Positions 11,519 through 15,017 of a stretch of DNA of 15,017 nt are shown piece after piece. A program made the translations under genes and the position numbers. The notes beneath the pieces are model-generated. The model was given only the letters and a program-made list of their open reading frames with translations, was not told the origin of the DNA and did not search any database. This DNA comes from an uncultured Faecalibacterium sp. GTDB taxonomy: Bacteria; Bacillota; Clostridia; Oscillospirales; Ruminococcaceae. The stretch's first letter is position 1, and every line of letters begins with the position of its first letter. The stretch spans positions 1-15,017 of the forward strand of contig URVW01000059.1 of assembly GCA_900551435.1 (NCBI GenBank). The letters run 5' to 3'.

Positions 11519-13250
11519 AAAAGCCTTCCGCCCGGACCGGGTGCTTTCCTATTTTAAGGTCGAGTGGCTCCCGCTGGCGTTCGTCACGCTGTCGGGCCTT
11601 GTGTATAACATCGGCTTGCTGGCCGCGCCGTGGTTCGAGGGCCGCTTGGCCCAGTGCCTTGCCGACATCCTCGGCGGCAGCGAGACGGCGGCCAGAATGG
11701 CGATGCTGGTGCTGGCGTATGCCGTGGTGACCCTCATCGTTCAGGCGTCGCGGTTCGTCAAGCGGTTCTATGTGCGCCGCTTCGCCAACAACATCAACCG
11801 CCGGATGAAGGGCATCCTCTACGCCAATCTGGTGCGCCAGAGCCGCGCCGCGCTGGAACACGAGGGTGCGGGTGAGCTGATGACCAAAGCCATCTCCGAC
11901 GTGGACGACTGCGTGGAGGGAATGCGCAAATTCACCACCGAAATTTTCGACACCGGCGTGGCGCTGGCGGGCTATGTGGTCATGCTGCTGGTCTACGACT
12001 GGCGGCTGGCGTTGCTCAGTCTGCTGTTCACGCCGTTCTCGTATGTCTGCGCGGCGTGGATGAAAAAGCCGGTCCAGCGGGCCGGTGCGGCCTACAAAAA
12101 AGCGGCCGGTGCGCTGAGCGCCGCCACCCTCGACCGCGCCCAGAACGCCGTCACCTACCGCATCTACGGCTGCGAGGACGCCCGCGTGGAGAAGTACGAG
12201 GAAGCGCTGGGCCGCTACGAGACCACCGCCGTGCGGAACAACGTGTGGCAGTCGGCGCTGCCGCCGCTCTATCTGGCTGCGTCCGAAGCCGGGGTGCTGT
12301 TCATCCTGTGGTTCGGCGCAAAGAACGTGCTGGGGACCGGCTGGCGTGCGTGGGACATCGCGGCCTTCACCACCTTCCTGTCCTGCTTCACCAAGCTGGT
12401 GGTCAAATCGTCCAAGGTGGCAAAGCTGTTCAATGCGGTCCAGAAAGCCGAAGTCTCGTGGAAGCGCATCAAGCCGCTCATGAAGCAGCCGGAGCAGCTG
12501 GAACCGCTGAACGTCCCGGCGGCGCAGGACATCACTCTGACGGACCTTTCCTTTGCGTATGGCGGGGACCCCATCTTCGCGGGCCTGTCGCTGACGGCGC
12601 ACCCGGGCGACATCATCGGCATCACCGGCCCGGTCGCGTGCGGAAAATCCACGCTGGGCAGAGTCTTTTTGTGTGAGGCTCCCTATGGCGGCTCGGCGAA
12701 GTTCGGCGGGCGGGAGTTCTCGGACCTTTCGGCGCGGGAGATCTCCGCCACCGTCGGCTATCTGGGCCATGACCCCGAACTGAGCGCCGACACCGTGCAG
12801 AACAACGTTCTCTGCGGCAGCGCGCAGGACCCGCTGCCGTACCTGTCCGCCGCCGCCCTCAAGGACGAGGTGCTGGCGATGGAGCACGGGCTGGACACCG
12901 TCATCGGCAGCAGCGGCACACGGCTGTCGGGCGGTCAGGCCCAGCGTCTGGCGCTGGCGCGCACCTTGGCGCACCCGCGTCCGTTCCTCGTGCTGGACGA
13001 CCCGTTCTCGGCGCTGGATCGCAAGACCGAGGATGTCGTGTTCCAAAACTTACAGGATTACGCCAAAGATAAGGTCGTGTTCCTCATCTCGCACCGTCTG
13101 TACCACTTCCCGCAGATGCAGCAGGTGGTCTTTCTGGACGGCGGCAAACCCACCGTTGGCACGCACGACGCGCTGATGGCGTCGATCCCGGTCTACCGCC
13201 AGCTGTACGAGAGCCAGGCAGGAGGGAAGCTTCATGAAACAGCAGAATAA
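11508..13250 (+). CDS. ABC exporter half-transporter, subunit with degenerate catalytic base
   Basis: This encodes 580 residues. An N-terminal six-helix exporter domain (about 20-320; hydrophobic stretches near 22-42, 62-82, 145-185 and 255-300) is followed by an ATPase domain (about 340-570). Walker A is GPVACGKST (374-382), the signature LSGGQ (473-477) is canonical, and H529 is the switch histidine. The Q-loop position is H421 (YLGHDPE). The catalytic glutamate after Walker B is replaced by D498 (FLVLDDPFSALD). This pattern marks the degenerate-site subunit of a heterodimeric multidrug or peptide exporter. AGGAGGGGA at 11491-11499 sets the start inside the end of marR. It overlaps the next gene by 17 bases, so the two are co-translated. 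The substrate is unknown. Confidence 0.92.
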   Translation: MRPEKAFRPDRVLSYFKVEWLPLAFVTLSGLVYNIGLLAAPWFEGRLAQCLADILGGSETAARMAMLVLAYAVVTLIVQASRFVKRFYVRRFANNINRRMKGILYANLVRQSRAALEHEGAGELMTKAISDVDDCVEGMRKFTTEIFDTGVALAGYVVMLLVYDWRLALLSLLFTPFSYVCAAWMKKPVQRAGAAYKKAAGALSAATLDRAQNAVTYRIYGCEDARVEKYEEALGRYETTAVRNNVWQSALPPLYLAASEAGVLFILWFGAKNVLGTGWRAWDIAAFTTFLSCFTKLVVKSSKVAKLFNAVQKAEVSWKRIKPLMKQPEQLEPLNVPAAQDITLTDLSFAYGGDPIFAGLSLTAHPGDIIGITGPVACGKSTLGRVFLCEAPYGGSAKFGGREFSDLSAREISATVGYLGHDPELSADTVQNNVLCGSAQDPLPYLSAAALKDEVLAMEHGLDTVIGSSGTRLSGGQAQRLALARTLAHPRPFLVLDDPFSALDRKTEDVVFQNLQDYAKDKVVFLISHRLYHFPQMQQVVFLDGGKPTVGTHDALMASIPVYRQLYESQAGGKLHETAE

Positions 13251-14886
13251 CGGCGTGTTCACCGCGCTCAAAATGGCTGCGGCGGCACACCATCTTCTTA
13301 CGGCGGGCACGCTGCTGTGTGTGGCGGCGTCGGTGGGGGCCTCGCTGCTGCCGCCGCTGCTGCTGGCCCGCATCATCGACGGCCTGACCGCCGGCATCCC
13401 GCTGACCCTCTGGGCCGTGCTGGCCTACTTTGGCAGTCTCGCGCTGGAAGGGGCGCTCTCCTCGGCGCAGGAAAGTCTGCTGGTCCTCTTCGGCCAGAAA
13501 ATGACCCACGCCCTGCGCTCGGAGATGTCGCAAAAATTGACCCATCTGCCCGCCAGCACGCTGGTGGCCCAGAACCCCGGTGAGGTCGCGTCCCGCTTTT
13601 CGGGCGATGTGGACACCGTGGAAGCGCTGTTCACCTCCGGCATCATCAGCATGGTGGCCGATGCATGCCGCATTTTGTCCATTCTGGCGGTCATCGCGGT
13701 CAAAAATCCCGGTCTTGCGCTGATTTTGCTGCTGGTGCTGCCGCTGTTCGCGGTGTTCACCCGCCATGTGCAGAAGCGGATGCTGGCTGCCCAGCTCGAC
13801 AACCGCCGCGCCGTGGCCGCCGTTTCGGGGCAGGTCCCGGAGACGCTGCACAACATCCGCACCATCCGCGCGCTGGGGCTGGAAAGCTACCGGGAGCGCC
13901 GCTACGATGATTGCATCGGCGCGGGCTATGCCGCCATGGAGCGCACCAACTTCTATGACGCCATCTATTCGCCGGTGGTGCTGGTGCTGAACGCGGTCGT
14001 CGTAGGCATCGTGATGCTCCTGTCGGCGTCGGGCAATGCCGCCATCCTGACCCTGTTCGGCATGTCGGTCGGCATGTCGGTGGCCGTCATCAACTACATC
14101 TCCCGCATCTTCGCCCCCATCGAGAGCCTCGGTATGGAAATTCAGACCATCCAGTCGGCCATGGCGGGCGTCAAGCGGATCGACGCCTTCCTCGCCCAGC
14201 CCGAGCGCACCCTTCCCGCCGCCCGCAAGGAACCCGCCCGCGGCGACGTGGAGCTGTCGCATGTGACCTTCGGCTACGGCGAAAAGCCGGTGCTGTGTGA
14301 TTTTTCGATGACCGTCAAGCAGGGCGAGCAGGTCACGCTGGTGGGCCGCACCGGCGCGGGCAAGAGCACGGTGTTCAAGCTTCTGCTGGGCCTGTACCCG
14401 CCGCAGAGCGGCACGGTGACCATCGGCGGCGTGGACGTCGCCCGCATCACCGACGCCGAGCGCCGCACCTGCATCGGCTGTGTGGAGCAGCACTTCGCCC
14501 GCGTGCCGGGAACGGTGCTGGAGCAGATCACGCTGGGCGACCCGAACATCACCCGGGAAATGGCCGAAGCCGCCGCCCAGCTGGCCGGCATCGATGCCGC
14601 CATCCGGTCCCTCGCCGACGGCTATGACACCGTCTGCACCGACGGCATGTTCTCGCAGGGCGAATGGCAGCTGCTGTCCATCGCCCGCGCCGCCGCCGCC
14701 GACCCCGCCGTGCTGCTGCTGGACGAGATCACGGCCAATCTGGACGCCGAGACCGAAGCCCGCGTCCTCGAAGCCCTGCGCCGCGCCTCGGCGGGCCGCA
14801 CGGTGCTGTCCGTCTCCCACCGCATCTATGAGAATTTAGGGGGAAGGACTGTGGAGGTGACCCCTCTTGACCATACCGCTAACTGA
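13234..14886 (+). CDS. ABC exporter half-transporter, subunit with degenerate signature
   Basis: This encodes 550 residues. Transmembrane helices fall near 20-48, 56-72, 138-157, 159-176, 245-264 and 268-288, and the ATPase domain covers about 338-545. Walker A GRTGAGKST (371-379), Q419, the Walker B glutamate E498 (VLLLDEITANLD) and H529 are canonical. The signature is FSQGE (473-477) instead of LSGGQ. Together with the previous subunit this gives one competent ATP site (this Walker A/B with the partner's LSGGQ) and one degenerate site. GGAGGGA at 13221-13227 sets the ATG. The C-terminus after the switch histidine is short (ENLGGRTVEV…), apparently normal for this subgroup. Confidence 0.92.
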   Translation: MKQQNNGVFTALKMAAAAHHLLTAGTLLCVAASVGASLLPPLLLARIIDGLTAGIPLTLWAVLAYFGSLALEGALSSAQESLLVLFGQKMTHALRSEMSQKLTHLPASTLVAQNPGEVASRFSGDVDTVEALFTSGIISMVADACRILSILAVIAVKNPGLALILLLVLPLFAVFTRHVQKRMLAAQLDNRRAVAAVSGQVPETLHNIRTIRALGLESYRERRYDDCIGAGYAAMERTNFYDAIYSPVVLVLNAVVVGIVMLLSASGNAAILTLFGMSVGMSVAVINYISRIFAPIESLGMEIQTIQSAMAGVKRIDAFLAQPERTLPAARKEPARGDVELSHVTFGYGEKPVLCDFSMTVKQGEQVTLVGRTGAGKSTVFKLLLGLYPPQSGTVTIGGVDVARITDAERRTCIGCVEQHFARVPGTVLEQITLGDPNITREMAEAAAQLAGIDAAIRSLADGYDTVCTDGMFSQGEWQLLSIARAAAADPAVLLLDEITANLDAETEARVLEALRRASAGRTVLSVSHRIYENLGGRTVEVTPLDHTAN

Positions 14887-14889
14887 AGA

Positions 14890-14930
14890 GCGTTGTCACA
14901 CAGCGAACCTCTCAGTGAAAGCCTTTCGGG
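14890..14930 (-). repeat. Partial double-hairpin repeat (copy D0)
   Basis: This contains CGAACCTCTCAGT and a decayed second hairpin only; the GGCTCCCC hairpin is missing. Positions 14890-14916 match 14951-14977 in 22 of 27 bases, so two copies stand in tandem. Confidence 0.6.
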
Positions 14931-14945
14931 TTTGGAAGTTTTTTT
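14923..14945 (+). terminator. Possible terminator of the ABC operon
   Basis: CTTTC (14923-14927) pairs with GGAAG (14934-14938), with one U-G pair, followed by seven T residues. The stem is weak. Confidence 0.4.
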
Positions 14946-14950
14946 CAAAA

Positions 14951-15017
14951 GCGCTGTCTCGTAACGAACCTCTCAGTCATTGCTTCGCAATGCCAGCTCC
15001 CCTAGCAGGGGAGCCAC
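14951..15017 (-). repeat. Double-hairpin intergenic repeat, copy D (cut by the window end)
   Basis: On the minus strand it reads GGCTCCCC-TGCTA-GGGGAGC, CATTGC-GAA-GCAATG and GACTGAGAGG. Both stems are kept with changed bases relative to copies A and C. Confidence 0.8.

Noticed and set aside
10653..14930. Composite transposon or cassette bounded by the repeats around the MarR-ABC operon
   Set aside because: No transposase gene is present and the same repeats occur elsewhere in the window, so bracketing is expected by chance for an abundant element.

Overview
This looks like a chromosomal segment of a gut Ruminococcaceae/Oscillospiraceae bacterium close to Faecalibacterium, Gemmiger or Subdoligranulum. 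The evidence is a GC-rich backbone with Gram-positive ribosome binding sites and promoters, a DnaD plus DnaC/DnaI-type helicase-loading pair, DUF1836 and DegV proteins, and several copies of a double-hairpin intergenic repeat (GGCTCCCC…GGGGAGC…GACTGAGAGG) that I associate with that group from memory. No rRNA gene is present, so the genus is an inference.

Layout. (1) Positions 1-3243 hold core genes. A DUF1836 regulator on the minus strand is divergent from a degV/fakB-like gene, which is followed by a cardiolipin synthase with its own promoter. (2) Positions 3244-3715 are non-coding, with a 29-bp direct repeat and other repeated segments, ending in a strong terminator. (3) Positions about 3670-8090 are a small degenerate prophage-like or integrative element. 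It has a replication initiator with an internal iteron-type origin, a Cro/CI-like switch (XRE protein divergent from a LexA/CI-type protease repressor) with an array of related 16-bp operators, a RhuM-family gene, a strong minus-strand promoter and terminator defining a small RNA, and a tyrosine integrase inactivated by an internal deletion and frameshift. No packaging, structural or lysis genes are present. (4) A tRNA-Gly(CCC) on the minus strand (8153-8228) has its own promoter and terminator, and its 3' end faces the integrase. (5) Positions 8368-10655 are a probable operon of a hypothetical gene, dnaD-like and dnaC-like genes, for helicase loading. (6) Positions 10656-11041 are non-coding, with two double-hairpin repeats in opposite orientation around a long, symmetrical, terminator-tailed hairpin. 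(7) Positions 11042-14886 are an operon of a MarR regulator and two half-size ABC exporters. The regulator gene sits behind two tandem 14-bp palindromes. The exporters have complementary degenerate ATPase sites, so they should form a heterodimer. (8) The window ends in two more partial copies of the repeat.

The most interesting link is between regions 3 and 5. The element's replication initiator and the host DnaD-like protein end in nearly the same 24-residue tail (20 of 24 identical), although their codons have diverged. This suggests that the element's initiator imitates the host protein's docking tail to recruit the host helicase loader encoded about 5 kb away.
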